A DNA stretch of 64,000 nt from Sulfuritalea sp. (lineage in GTDB: Bacteria; Pseudomonadota; Gammaproteobacteria; Burkholderiales; Rhodocyclaceae), in NCBI GenBank assembly GCA_023229685.1, contig JALNYT010000006.1, positions 62,001 through 126,000 of the forward strand, in the 5' to 3' direction. The notes below the pieces were generated by a model. The model did no database searches, was not told where the DNA came from, and saw nothing but the letters and a program-made list of their open reading frames with translations. A program made the translations under genes and the position numbers. Shown here one piece after another: positions 17,285-28,033 of this stretch. How positions within the stretch are numbered: the stretch's first letter is position 1; every line of letters starts with the position of its first letter.

Positions 17285-18553
17285 ATGGATCGAATAGGCA
17301 AGTTTCAACTCAGGCGGGTTCTTGGCAAAGGCGCATCAGGCACGGTCTATCTTGCCCTCGACACGTTCTCGGGAAAAGATGTTGCACTGAAGGTACTGGA
17401 TCCTGAGGTCGTGAAGAACCCGGATTTCGACCGGACGAATACCGTGCAATTCATGAACGAGGCGTCACTCGCCGGCAAACTTCATCATCCGCATATCGCG
17501 TCGATCCTCGAAGCATCGGTCAGCGAAGACTCGGGCTACATTGCTATCGAGTACGTTCCCGGCGGCGACCTGTCGCAATACACCGCGCCGGGGAAGCTTC
17601 TCTCGCCGGACGACGCCATCCAGATCGCTTTCAAGTGCTGTGGTGCGCTCGATTACGCGTTTCGCCAGGGCATCGTGCACCGGGACATCAAGCCGGCGAA
17701 CATACTGGTAGTCAGCGGCACCGACATAAAAGTCGCGGATTTCGGCGCCGCATACCTGTGCCGGGCTCCGGAAACCCAGATCGCGGCGATTGGTTCGCCC
17801 TTGTACATGTCGCCCGAACAGGTAAGGGGCGAGCCGCTCGGTCTCCACAGTGACATGTTCTCGCTCGGAGTGGTGCTGTACCAGCTGTTCACGGGGCAGC
17901 GGCCCTATGCGGCTTCTACCCTTGACGAGTTGCTGGCGAAGATTCTCGACGAGGTGCCGGCGGCACCGAGTTCGCATCGTCCCGAGCTCAGCAAGGATAT
18001 CGACCGGATCATTCTGCAGATGATGGCGAAGACTCCTGCGCAACGCCCCCCGTCCTGGGCCGACCTCGCGCTGGATATAGCCAAGATCGGACGCCTGAGC
18101 GTCTATGAGAGCGCGATTCCGGACAGCGAGAAATTCCTCGCCCTGAAGAAGGTACGCCTGCTCGGCCAGTTGGACGATGCCGAGTTATGGGAGTTGGTTC
18201 ATACCGGAAAATGGTCGCGGGTGCCGACGCGCACGGTGCTCTTGCGCGAGGGGGAGACCGGCAGGAGCCTGTTCTTTCTTGGCAGCGGGAGGGTCAAGGT
18301 CACCAAGCAAGGTCGCCTGCTGAACCTGCTCGAAGCCGGCGAATGCGTCGGCGAGATGTCCTATGTCAAAGAGGGCGAACTCGCCCGGCAAGCGACGGTT
18401 GAATCGATGGATGACGTATTGCTGGCGGAGTTCGAGAAGGAAACCCTCGACAAGGTCAGCCTGAAATGCCGCTACCATTTTTCCCTGGCGCTGATGCACT
18501 CGCTCGTGGATCGCCTCGCGCTCGCCGATGCGCGGCTCATACAGGCCGGGTGA
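17285..18553 (+). CDS. Ser/Thr protein kinase with cyclic-nucleotide-binding domain
   Basis: The 422-residue protein has an N-terminal Hanks-type kinase (residues 7-265): glycine loop GKGASGT (14-20), Lys36, Glu59, catalytic HRDIKPAN (132-139), DFG (152-154) and YMSPEQVRG. It is followed by a CAP_ED/cNMP-binding-like domain (about 285-405; LLREGETGRSLFFLGSGRVKV, GECVGEMSYVKEGE). No transmembrane segment is seen. The arrangement suggests a cytoplasmic kinase gated by a small ligand or by domain interaction, reminiscent of eukaryotic PKG in reverse order. No obvious substrate gene is adjacent. Confidence 0.9.
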   Translation: MDRIGKFQLRRVLGKGASGTVYLALDTFSGKDVALKVLDPEVVKNPDFDRTNTVQFMNEASLAGKLHHPHIASILEASVSEDSGYIAIEYVPGGDLSQYTAPGKLLSPDDAIQIAFKCCGALDYAFRQGIVHRDIKPANILVVSGTDIKVADFGAAYLCRAPETQIAAIGSPLYMSPEQVRGEPLGLHSDMFSLGVVLYQLFTGQRPYAASTLDELLAKILDEVPAAPSSHRPELSKDIDRIILQMMAKTPAQRPPSWADLALDIAKIGRLSVYESAIPDSEKFLALKKVRLLGQLDDAELWELVHTGKWSRVPTRTVLLREGETGRSLFFLGSGRVKVTKQGRLLNLLEAGECVGEMSYVKEGELARQATVESMDDVLLAEFEKETLDKVSLKCRYHFSLALMHSLVDRLALADARLIQAG

Positions 18554-18601
18554 TGAAGTACGGTGCCTGGCGAACGCTGCGGTAGCCGATACTTATACCG
18601 G

Positions 18602-19147
18602 TCATCGATTGCGATTTGGCCCGCTGTCGGCAACCCATTTGCGCAAGGCAGCCAGTGTGTTCTCCACATGCTTGCCGGGATCGAGATTGGTGTATTCGTA
18701 AATGATGGTGCCGTTCGGCGCAATCACGTAGGACGTTCGATTCGCGTATTGCGGTCTGTCCGCCATTATCGCGTCGTAGGATTTCGTGACACTGTGGTCG
18801 GGATCAGCCGCCACCGGGAACTTGCCGCCGCACTCGCTGACCGAAAATCGTTTCAGGGTGTCGATCGAATCGTGCGACACGCCGATCACGGATGCGCCGA
18901 GTGCCGCGTACTTGGCTGTTGCCTCGGCAAACTCATGGGCCTCGATGGTGCAGCCCTTGGTGAAGGCCGCCGGGTAGAAATAGAGGACGACTGGCCCTTT
19001 CCTGAGCGCATCCTGCAGCTTGTAACGATATACCGAGCCGCCGAGGGACGCTTCTGCCGTAAACGCCGGGGCCGCATCGCCGACTTTCAGCGCCGCGATC
19101 GCGGGCAAGGCGAAACATGCTGCCGCGAGAATAAATAGGCGATTCAT
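18602..19147 (-). CDS. Periplasmic peroxiredoxin (AhpC/TSA, Bcp-like)
   Basis: This 181-residue thiol peroxidase has a signal peptide (residues 1-19) and the peroxiredoxin motif FYPAAFTKGCTIEAHEF with peroxidatic Cys66. A second Cys at 106 could be the resolving residue. Reduces H2O2 or organic hydroperoxides outside the cytoplasm. It is convergent with the kinase gene. Confidence 0.88.
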   Translation of the reverse strand: MNRLFILAAACFALPAIAALKVGDAAPAFTAEASLGGSVYRYKLQDALRKGPVVLYFYPAAFTKGCTIEAHEFAEATAKYAALGASVIGVSHDSIDTLKRFSVSECGGKFPVAADPDHSVTKSYDAIMADRPQYANRTSYVIAPNGTIIYEYTNLDPGKHVENTLAALRKWVADSGPNRNR

Positions 19148-19192
19148 TGCACGTCCCCCTTCGTGTTTGAACTGCGCCGGATGGCCGCAGTC

Positions 19193-19699
19193 CTACGGAT
19201 TGCCGATGTAGTCGCGCTTGCCTATCTCCAGGCCGTTGTGACGCAGGATGTTGTAGGCAGTCACCAGATGAAAATAGAAATTCGGGATGGCGTAGCCGAG
19301 CAGGTAGGGCATGCCCTTGAATGTCATGTCCTGTCCGCCCACCTTGAGCGCTATCTCCCGCTCCTCGGAGCCGTCGATCTGTGCGGCGGAAAAGGAATTC
19401 ACGAATGCGATGGTCTTGCTCAGGCGCGCCCGGAGTTGCTCGAAGCTTTGCTCCGTATCGTCGAACTTGGGAACCTCCACGCCAGCCAAACGGGCGACGG
19501 CGCCTTTGGCGTGGTCGGTTGCAATCTGAATCTGCTTCACGAGCGGAAGCATGTCTGGAAACAGCCGTGCCGCCAGCAGCACGGCGGGGTCGATCTTCTT
19601 TGCGACCGCATGAGCCTGCGCCTTGTCGAGGATTGCGTCCAGGTTATGCAGCATTCTGGCAAAGCAGGGCACGCTGGCGTCGTACATCGAGATGGTCAT
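19193..19699 (-). CDS. DUF1993 family protein
   Basis: This 168-residue helical protein of the DUF1993 family (DinB-like four-helix fold) starts MTISMYDASVPCFARMLHNLDAILDKA and contains LLGYAIPNFYFHLVTAYNILRHNG. The metal-binding His pattern of DinB proteins is only partly present. Function unknown. The ATG at 19699 fits the family; the longer open frame upstream is low-complexity and rejected. Confidence 0.82.
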   Translation of the reverse strand: MTISMYDASVPCFARMLHNLDAILDKAQAHAVAKKIDPAVLLAARLFPDMLPLVKQIQIATDHAKGAVARLAGVEVPKFDDTEQSFEQLRARLSKTIAFVNSFSAAQIDGSEEREIALKVGGQDMTFKGMPYLLGYAIPNFYFHLVTAYNILRHNGLEIGKRDYIGNP

Positions 19700-19862
19700 G
19701 GTCAACTCTCCGCAAAGCGGACATTCTGCCACTGATCCCATTGATGAAATCCCTTCCGGAATCAGGCCTATGAACCGGACGAAGAAGCCTCGCTCCTCCG
19801 CTGTAAAGAAAGCGCCAGCAGCTTTCGCCACTGGCGCTGTCGCCTGCGGAAGGTCTGCCGGA

Positions 19863-20081
19863 TTACTTGGCCGGCGCAGCAGGAGCGGCCGGAGTGGCAG
19901 CAGCCTTCTTCGCGTGCTTGTGATGCTTGTGCTTGGCCTTTGCGGTACCGGTGGCAGCAGCCGGCGCGGTGGTGGTCGCAGCGGCGGCCGGAGCGGCCTT
20001 GATATCAGCCTTTGGAGCATCAGCGGCGAATACGGAAGCAGCAAACAGGCCGGCGACGAGGGTGGCAAGAATCTTGGACAT
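19863..20081 (-). CDS. Small secreted Ala/Lys/His-rich protein
   Basis: This 72-residue product has a signal peptide (MSKILATLVAGLFAASVFAA) and a mature part made mostly of Ala, Lys, Pro and His, including KHKHHKHAKK. A good AGGAG site lies before the ATG at 20081. Composition resembles acid-shock-like or histone-like periplasmic peptides; I do not assign a family. The basic tail suggests binding to nucleic acid, polyanions or metal. Confidence 0.7.
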   Translation of the reverse strand: MSKILATLVAGLFAASVFAADAPKADIKAAPAAAATTTAPAAATGTAKAKHKHHKHAKKAAATPAAPAAPAK

Positions 20082-20245
20082 TTCGTATCTCCTGATGAAA
20101 TCCAACAAGATGTTGGTTACCCTGAATAACGCCTGCCGGCGGATCCCGCTGACTGCCGATTTGTAACGGTTTGTTGCCTGACGCGCCGTCACGCGCTGAC
20201 TATCCGCCACCGCCGGCCCAGGCGGCGCCTGACCTTCGGTTCTGC

Positions 20246-21841
20246 CTAGTGCGCCACGGCCTCGGCTTCCCGCCGCGAGAAATGGCCGCGCTTCATCAGC
20301 AGCAGCAGCGGCAGGGCAGACAGCAGGGCCACGCCGAACAGCAGGAACAGCCGCTCGAAGGCCAGCATGGTGGCCTGCTTCATGACCATGCCGTCGAGCA
20401 GGCGCAGCGCCTTCACCTGCGCCAACACTTCTGGTGTGCCGTGACTGATGACCAGGGCCTTGAGCTTGGCCAGGCGCATCATGGTGGCTACAGAAAACTG
20501 ATTTACATGAACCAGCATTTCCGCCCGGTTGGCCTGCTGGAACTGCTGGAACAGGGTGGCCGAACTGGCGATGCCGACGCTGCCCCCAAGCTGCCGGGTG
20601 AGGTTGTAGATTCCGCTGCCGCCGGCCAGTTCCTGCGGTGCCAGATTGCCCAGCGCCAGGTTGTTGAGCGGAATGAACACCATCCCCAGGCCGACGCCGC
20701 GCAGGATCATCGGCCAGAGGAAGTCGTCCCAGCCGGATTCGACGGTAAACAGCGAATGCTGCCACATGGCATAGCCGAAGATGCAGGCGCCGATCACCAC
20801 GAACACGCGCAGGTCGATGCTGGTCTTGGCGGTCATGCGTCCCATCACGGCCATGGTGAAGCCCGAGGCCAGCGCCCCGGGCAGGATCACCATGCCGGTC
20901 TCCCAGGCGGTAAAACCGAGCAGCGTCTGCACATACACCGGAAACACGAACACCGTGCTGTAGAGCGCGCCGCCGACCAGGAAGCCGAACACCAGCGAGG
21001 CCGCGAACTGGCCGTCGTGGAGGATGCGCAACTGCACCACCGGATGTTCGTGGCGCAGTTCCTGCAAGACGAACAGGGCCAGCGAGGTGACGCTGACGAT
21101 GGCATAGGCCACGATCTCGCGCGAGGCGAACCAGTCGAGCTTCTCGCCGCGTTCCAGCATCGTCTGCAGGCAGCCGATGCCCATCGCCAGCAGCAGCAGA
21201 CCCAGGGCGTCGACTTTCTCGGCGCGCGCGCCATACTTCGAATCGGGGACCAGCATCAGCGTCAGCAGCAGGGCCAGGGCGCCCAGCGGCAGGTTGATGT
21301 AGAAGATCCACGGCCAGGACAGCGTGTCGGTAATCCAGCCGCCAAGGGTCGGACCGAGCATCGGCCCGACCATGATGCCGAGTCCGAAGATCGCCATCGC
21401 CGTGCCGGCTTCCTCGCGCGGGAACACCTCGTAGAGCGTCGCCTGCGCCGTCGAGATGAGGCCGCCGCCGCCGAGTCCCTGGACGATGCGCCAGAACACC
21501 AGGCCCTCGAGGCTGGTGGCGTTGCCGCAGAGGAAGGATGAAATCGTGAACAACAGGATCGACAGCGCCATGTAGTTGCGGCGCCCGAACCAGCTCGACA
21601 GCCAGCCCGAAATCGGCAGGACGATCACATTGGCCACCACGTAGCCGGTCGACACCCAGGCCACCTCGTCCAGGGTGGCGCCGAGCGACCCCATCATGTG
21701 CGGGATGGCGACATTGACGATGCTGGTATCGACCAGTTCCATCATCGAGGCCAGCGTGACCGTGAAGGCGATCAGATAGCGCGCAGCGTGGACTTCGGCG
21801 TCGGTCCCGACGCGGCCGAGGCCTGGCAGCAGCGGTTTCAC
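20246..21841 (-). CDS. emrB: EmrB-type MFS drug exporter
   Basis: The 531-residue DHA2-family transporter has about 14 TM segments, with MELVDTSIVNVAIPHMMGSLGAT in TM1 and GIMVGPMLGPTLGGWITD in TM5 as in EmrB. It pairs with the membrane-fusion protein gene immediately upstream (GTGA overlap at 21838-21841), forming the inner-membrane part of a tripartite pump; no outer-membrane TolC gene is in the window. The GTG start is set by the overlap. Confidence 0.9.
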   Translation of the reverse strand: MKPLLPGLGRVGTDAEVHAARYLIAFTVTLASMMELVDTSIVNVAIPHMMGSLGATLDEVAWVSTGYVVANVIVLPISGWLSSWFGRRNYMALSILLFTISSFLCGNATSLEGLVFWRIVQGLGGGGLISTAQATLYEVFPREEAGTAMAIFGLGIMVGPMLGPTLGGWITDTLSWPWIFYINLPLGALALLLTLMLVPDSKYGARAEKVDALGLLLLAMGIGCLQTMLERGEKLDWFASREIVAYAIVSVTSLALFVLQELRHEHPVVQLRILHDGQFAASLVFGFLVGGALYSTVFVFPVYVQTLLGFTAWETGMVILPGALASGFTMAVMGRMTAKTSIDLRVFVVIGACIFGYAMWQHSLFTVESGWDDFLWPMILRGVGLGMVFIPLNNLALGNLAPQELAGGSGIYNLTRQLGGSVGIASSATLFQQFQQANRAEMLVHVNQFSVATMMRLAKLKALVISHGTPEVLAQVKALRLLDGMVMKQATMLAFERLFLLFGVALLSALPLLLLMKRGHFSRREAEAVAH

Positions 21842-22890
21842 TTGGTGGAGATGGTCACGAACACGCTCATGCCGGGGCGCAGGGGACGCAGCGGATCGGC
21901 ACTCTGCTTGACGCGGATCCTTACCGGCACCCGCTGCACCACCTTGGTGAAGTTGCCGGTGGCATTGTCCGGCGGCAGCAGGGAGAATCTCGCGCCGGTG
22001 GCCGGACCGACCGAGGCCACCGCGCCCTCGACGGCTTGACCCGGATAGGCGTCGATTTCGAGTTCGGCCGGCGCCCCCGGCTTGAGATCGCGGACGTCGG
22101 TTTCCTTCATGTTGGCGACGACCCAGATGTCTGCGAGCGGCACCAGGGACAACAGCGGTTGCCCGGCCGCGACCAGTTGCCCCGGCTCCATGTTCTTGTT
22201 GCTGACTATGCCGCCGGCGGGCGCCACGATACGCGTTTCGGCAAGCTGGATCGCCGCCAGGTCGCGTACGGCACGGGCCGACTCCACTTTGGCCAGCGCC
22301 GCGCGCAAGGCGGCGCCAGACGCGGTGACCTGCTCGCCGGCGGACGTGGCGCTCTCGCGGCTCACCTTGACCTGCGCCAGAGCGGCCCGCGCCGCCGCCT
22401 CGGCGGAATCGAGGGCCTGCGGCGACAGCATCTTCTTCTCCACCAGCGGCCGGATGCGGTCCAGGTCCTTCTGTGCCTTGTCGGCATTGGCGATGGCCTG
22501 CTCGATGCCCGAACGCGCGGCGGCGGCGGAAGCGCGGGCCGCGGCGACCTGGGCGCCCGCCTGCCCGGTCTGCCCTTCCTTGCCGGCATTGGCCACAGCA
22601 AGCTCGAGGTCAGCCTCGGCCTGGGCCAATCTGGCCCGGTAGTCGCGATCGTCGATACGCGCCAGCAGGTCGCCGGCCTTGACTGCCTGGTGGTCATCCA
22701 CCTTCACCTCGGCAACGAAACCGCCGACCTTGGCCAGCACCGGAACGATATGCCCTTCGATCTGGGCATTGTCCGTCGTGACGTGGGACAGACCCCACCA
22801 CCACTTGTGGCCGAGCCAGCCGGCAAGGGCGAGGCCCGCCACCAGAAGCACCATGCGGGGAGAAATTTTGCCGAGGCAGTTGCTATGCAT
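21838..22890 (-). CDS. emrA: EmrA-type membrane fusion protein (HlyD family)
   Basis: The periplasmic adaptor has one N-terminal TM segment (about residues 14-32), the biotinyl-lipoyl-like GGFVAEVKVDDHQAVKAGDLLARID, a long Ala-rich coiled-coil hairpin (about 80-190) and a beta-barrel domain with VKQSADPLRPLRPGMSVFVTI at the end. Start set at 22890 (MHSNCLGKISPR), since the upstream 33 residues are atypical. It links the EmrB exporter to an outer-membrane channel. Confidence 0.87.
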   Translation of the reverse strand: MHSNCLGKISPRMVLLVAGLALAGWLGHKWWWGLSHVTTDNAQIEGHIVPVLAKVGGFVAEVKVDDHQAVKAGDLLARIDDRDYRARLAQAEADLELAVANAGKEGQTGQAGAQVAAARASAAAARSGIEQAIANADKAQKDLDRIRPLVEKKMLSPQALDSAEAAARAALAQVKVSRESATSAGEQVTASGAALRAALAKVESARAVRDLAAIQLAETRIVAPAGGIVSNKNMEPGQLVAAGQPLLSLVPLADIWVVANMKETDVRDLKPGAPAELEIDAYPGQAVEGAVASVGPATGARFSLLPPDNATGNFTKVVQRVPVRIRVKQSADPLRPLRPGMSVFVTISTK

Positions 22891-23076
22891 AAGGAATGTC
22901 GTGGATTTGCGCAAGCGGCACATTACCACAGGCCGCTTGCCAGCCATGACGGGCCGCGGTCGCGCGTCATGGTGCGGCTTCAATCGCATTCAGGCCCCAG
23001 GCCGGATATCTTCGTTCGACTTCGTCCGCATGACGCCAGGATGCGTCCCGGCTGCCGTTGAGTCTTCCCTGGTTCA

Positions 23077-24884
23077 TCAGCGATACAGCATCTCGATTTC
23101 GGCTTCGTAGGTTCTGTAGATGCTGGAGCGGCGCACCTTCATGGTCGCCGTCACTTCGCCGTCGTCGTGGTCCAGTTCCTTGGTCAGCAGGTGAAACTTG
23201 CGGATATGCGAGACCTGCGCCAACTGGGCGTTGCCCTGTTCTATGGCGGCCGCAATCATTTCGCGCACCTGCGGGTTGTCGACCAGCGAGCGGAAGTGGG
23301 TGAAGGGCAAACGCCTCGCCTCGGCCCATTTGCCCACCGTCTCATAGTCGATCTGGATCAGCGCGGCGACGTACTTGCGCGCTTCGGCGATGACAATGCA
23401 TTCCTTGATGTAGGGGCTGGCCTTCATCGTGTTCTCGATCTCCGACGGCGTCAGGTTCTTGCCGCCGGCGGTGATCATGATGTCCTTCAGGCGGTCCACG
23501 ATGCGCAACTGGCCGCCCTCCTCCCTGACCACGTCGCCGGTGTGCAGCCAGCCGTCGATAATTGACTCCGCTGTCGCCTCCGGGCTCTTGTAGTACCCGG
23601 CGAACACCATGCCGCCGCGGATCAGCAGTTCGCCTTGGTCCGAGACGCGGTGCTCGACGCCGAGGATGGGCTCGCCGACCGTGCCGATCCTGACCCGTTC
23701 GCGATGCTGGCCGGTGATCATGCCGGTGGACTCGGTGAGGCCATACACCTCCACCAGCGGTACCCCCAGCGTGCGGAAGAAACGAATGATGGCGGGTGGA
23801 ATGGAGGCGGCGCCGGTGAGGGCGACCTTTGCCTCGCGCAGGCCGATGAAGTTTTGCAGCGCGCGCAGGATCAACCAGTAATAGAAGGCGTAGGTCAGCC
23901 GTTCGCCGACGCTGCGCTGGCTCGCGGCTTTTTCCGCGAACGGGTCGCAGGCCGCCAGCGCACGCGCGAACAGGCGGCGCCGCAGCGCGCCGGTCTCCTG
24001 CATCTTGATATTGATGGCGGCGTGCAGCTTTTCCCAGATGCGCGGCACGCCGAGGAACATGCTCGGCGCGACTTCGCGCAGGTCCTGCTGCACGGTGCGG
24101 ATCGATTCGCCGAAATTGACCTGCGAGCCCAGATAGATCGGCACGAAGGTGGTCAGCATCTGCTCGGCGACGTGGCACAGCGGAAGGTAGGAAAGATGCG
24201 TGGTCTCCGCATCGAGGCCGAGGCGCTCGGCGATGCCCGGTGTCACGGCGCGGATGTTGGCATAGGTGATGATCGCGCCCTTTGGCTTGCCGGTTGATCC
24301 GGAGGTGTAGATCATCAGGGCGATGTCGTCGAGCTGCTGCGCGGCCAGCGTCGCGTCGATCAGGCCGCGGTGGGTCGCCTCGTACTCGACACCGAGCGCC
24401 TCCACTTCGGCAAAGACGATGACCTTGTCCCGGTGCCGGTCCGCAGTATTGCGCAGGCCCTTCTTCTCGACGACCACGATCTTCTTCAGACGCGGCAGTT
24501 GATCGAGCGCGGCCAATACCTTGTCGGTCTGCTCCTGGTCTTCGCAGACCACGATGTCGACGTCGGCGTGACCCAGAACGTAGGCCACCTCGGGCGTCGG
24601 GCTGGTCGAATAGACGCCGACGGTGACGGCGCCCACCAATCCGGTGCCCATCTGCGCCAGCACCCATTCCAGGCGGTTTTCAGAGATGACGCCGACATGG
24701 CCGCCCGGGGCAAGGCCGAGTGCGCGCAAACCCAGGCCGAAGTGTCGGGCACGGCGGTAATAGGTGTCCCAGGTGATCGGATTCCAGATGCCGAAATCCT
24801 TCTGTCTTACGGCGATGCGGGCAGGCTGCAGGCGCGCCTGTTCGCGCAGCATCTGCGGCAGGGTCAGCTCGGGCAGCACGTAAT

Positions 24885-24897
<13 letters not shown>
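23077..24897 (-). CDS. Long-chain acyl-CoA synthetase (FadD15-like)
   Basis: The 606-residue AMP-forming ligase has the motifs IYTSGSTGKPKGAIITYAN, VYGLTESTGMITG, DGWLHTGDV and DRLKDIMITAGGKNLTPSEIEN. Size and the long N-terminal domain match the FACS/FadD15 group. It is the last gene of the ABC transporter operon (13-base overlap with livF, GTG start), so it probably activates the compound imported by that transporter, a common arrangement for aromatic or fatty acid uptake in betaproteobacteria. Confidence 0.87.
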
Positions 24898-25694
<797 letters not shown>

Positions 25695-25770
25695 CACGCT
25701 TCCGCCCGGCCGCCCGAAGGAAGCGTGAGGCCAGTGACATGGAAGTCGCGCAGCGACTGAACCATCGTCA

Positions 25771-25791
25771 CCCCTTGCCTCGGGCAAGGGG
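25771..25791 (-). promoter_or_regulatory. Stem-loop between the binding-protein gene and livF
   Basis: A perfect 9-bp stem CCCCTTGCC / GGCAAGGGG with a 3-base loop, without a U-tract. Placed just after the solute-binding-protein gene, it probably protects that transcript or causes partial termination, which would give the excess of binding protein that ABC operons need. Confidence 0.5.
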
Positions 25792-25809
25792 CCGGGGGAA
25801 TGGTCCTCA

Positions 25810-26970
25810 TTATTCGACGGCGATCCAGTCGGAAGCCGGCACCATCTTCTGCGTCTTCATGTCGGCGCGGTAAATGCGGCCGACCGGCACCGAGTTGCCC
25901 TTGATCGTGATCGGCACGCCGATCAGGCCACCGGTGTCGAAGTTCTTGATCGAATTCAGCGCCGCCTTGAGGTTCTTGGCGTCCAGCGGCTTGCCGGCCT
26001 CCAGCGTGCGCTTGGCCGATTCGACGAACAGCATGGCCGTGAGGAAGCCCTGCAGGTAAGGCGTGTTCTGGTACTCGGGATGCAGCTGGCGGATCTTGTC
26101 GAGCATCGGCGCCTTGGCCGAGGTGTCGTAGTAATAGCGATACGGCATCACGCCCATGAAGCCGTCGCCGGCCTCGCCCATCTTCATCACCGTCGAGCTG
26201 TCCATGGTCCAGAAAGTGCCCATGAAGTGGCTCTTCGACCCGGCCTTCTTCATCTGCGTGACGAACTCGGGAATCGGTGCCAGGACATAGCCGTGGAAGA
26301 TGGTGTAGTCGGGATCGGCGCGGCGCAGCTTGATCACTTCCGTGGAGACATCCACGCTGCCCGGCGCGGTCTGGATCTCGACCGCAACGGTGAGGCCGAG
26401 CTTCTTCGACATTTCGCGGAATTCATTGACCGGATCGCGGCCGAACTCGCTGTCGGAATAAACGATGGCGACCTTGGCCTTGGGTTTCTCCTTGGCGATG
26501 TGGCGCAGCAGGATGCCGATCTGTTCCGAATAGTCCGGGCCGGCCATGAACTGGGTCGGAAATTTCTTCGGATCGTTGATCTCGGTGGCGAACGACGCAC
26601 CGGCCATCATGATGCTGCCGAGGCGGTCCAGTTCCGGGTTGATGGTGCGGCTGAAGGCGGTGGAATCACCGTAGTAGAGACTGATCTTGTTGCTGCCGGT
26701 CAGCTTCTTGAAGGCGGCCACCGAAACGTCGGGCTTGTAGCCGGTGTCCTCGAACACATACCTGATCTTGCGCCCCTTGATGCCGCCAGCATCATTGACG
26801 ATCTTGAAATAGTCCTGCAGGCCGGCGTTGATGCCGATGCCGGCAAAGGCAAATACCCCGGTCATCGGGATCGAGCCGCCGATCACGATCTCCTCCTGCG
26901 CTTGTACAGCGGGAGCCAACGCGATGCCCGCGGTGGCCAGCAGTGCGGTGAGCCATTTCGATAGTTTCAT
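25810..26970 (-). CDS. ABC transporter substrate-binding protein, LivK-like
   Basis: The 386-residue periplasmic binding protein (Peripla_BP_6 type) has a signal peptide (residues 1-24, ending APAVQAQ), then IVIGGSIPMTGVFAFAGIGINAGLQDYFKIVNDAGGI. It belongs to the HAAT family, whose betaproteobacterial members bind branched amino acids, aromatic acids or dicarboxylates. The ligase at the end of the operon suggests a carboxylic acid ligand. It lies between livM and livF, on the same strand. Confidence 0.88.
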   Translation of the reverse strand: MKLSKWLTALLATAGIALAPAVQAQEEIVIGGSIPMTGVFAFAGIGINAGLQDYFKIVNDAGGIKGRKIRYVFEDTGYKPDVSVAAFKKLTGSNKISLYYGDSTAFSRTINPELDRLGSIMMAGASFATEINDPKKFPTQFMAGPDYSEQIGILLRHIAKEKPKAKVAIVYSDSEFGRDPVNEFREMSKKLGLTVAVEIQTAPGSVDVSTEVIKLRRADPDYTIFHGYVLAPIPEFVTQMKKAGSKSHFMGTFWTMDSSTVMKMGEAGDGFMGVMPYRYYYDTSAKAPMLDKIRQLHPEYQNTPYLQGFLTAMLFVESAKRTLEAGKPLDAKNLKAALNSIKNFDTGGLIGVPITIKGNSVPVGRIYRADMKTQKMVPASDWIAVE

Positions 26971-26992
26971 CTTGTTTCCTCCTTGAAAATTC

Positions 26993-28033
26993 CTATGTCC
27001 GAAACGGCCACAGGTGAAAAAAGCGCTGGATGCGCCGCCAGATTTCCGCCAGTCCGTGCGGCTCGAAAATCAGAAAGCCGACGATCAGCACGCCAAACAC
27101 TATGGTGCGCACCGGTGCCAGAAAGACCATGGCCTCGTTCGCATTGGGCAGCCAGCCGACCATCAGCTTAAGTACCTCAGGCACTAGGGTCATGAACACG
27201 GCGCCAAGAATACCGCCGAGGATGCTGCCCATGCCGCCGACGATGATGGTGGCGAGAAAGAAAATCGACATCAGCAGCGGAAAGCTTTCCGGCGTCACCG
27301 AGCGGAAAAAGTAGGCCCACAGCCCGCCCGCGACGCCGGCGTAGAAGGAAGACAGGCCGAACGACAGCAGCTTGTAGCGCAGCAGCGGAATGCCCAGCAC
27401 CTCGGCCGAGATGTCGCGGTCGCGGATGGCGACGAAGGCGCGCCCGATGCGGGTGCGGAACAGGTTGGCGGCGCCGGCCAGCATCAGCACGGTGATCGGC
27501 ATGATCAGCCAGTAGAGGCGGAACTCGGTGTCCAGTGCGACGCCGAAGATTGTTGCCGGCGGCAGGCTGAGGCCAGCCGTGCCGCCGGTGACCCGGGTCC
27601 AGTTGGCAAAGACGAAATGCAGGATGAAGGAGGCGGCAATGGTGGCGATGGCCAGGTACAGGCCCTTGACCCGCAGCGAGGGAATGCCGACCACCAGGCC
27701 GACCAGCATCGCCGCGCCACCGGCGCCGAGCAGGTTGAGCAGGACCGGCGTGCCGAGTTGCTTTTCCAGCACCGCCACAGCGTAGGCGCCGACCCCCATG
27801 AAGGCGGCCTGGCCGAGGCTGACCTGGCCCGTGTAGCCGGTGAGGATGTTGAGTCCGGTGGCGCTGGCAACGTTGATGGCGACCAGGCAAGCTAGGTACA
27901 GCCAATACTGGCTGGCGACAAAGGGGAATGCCAGCAGCCCGATTGCCAGCACGCCCATCCATGCCAGTTGCGTGCGGCTGTCGAACAGCGCTTCGTCGTC
28001 GGCGTAAGTCTGCTTGGCGGAACCGATGCGCAT
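26993..28033 (-). CDS. livM: Branched-chain-type ABC permease LivM
   Basis: The 346-residue permease has about 10 TM segments and the LivM signature ATGLNILTGYTGQVSLGQAAFMGVGAYA and IRDRDISAEVLGIPLLRYKLLSF (the EAA-like cytoplasmic loop). Its ATG at 28033 shares one base with the livH stop (TGATG), so they are coupled. A longer frame upstream overlaps livH and is rejected. Confidence 0.9.
   Translation of the reverse strand: MRIGSAKQTYADDEALFDSRTQLAWMGVLAIGLLAFPFVASQYWLYLACLVAINVASATGLNILTGYTGQVSLGQAAFMGVGAYAVAVLEKQLGTPVLLNLLGAGGAAMLVGLVVGIPSLRVKGLYLAIATIAASFILHFVFANWTRVTGGTAGLSLPPATIFGVALDTEFRLYWLIMPITVLMLAGAANLFRTRIGRAFVAIRDRDISAEVLGIPLLRYKLLSFGLSSFYAGVAGGLWAYFFRSVTPESFPLLMSIFFLATIIVGGMGSILGGILGAVFMTLVPEVLKLMVGWLPNANEAMVFLAPVRTIVFGVLIVGFLIFEPHGLAEIWRRIQRFFHLWPFRT

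Noticed and set aside
19863..21311. Long 482-residue minus-strand frame running from emrB into the small secreted protein
   Set aside because: Only the last 72 codons make a protein with a signal peptide and ribosome site; the rest is emrB in another frame.
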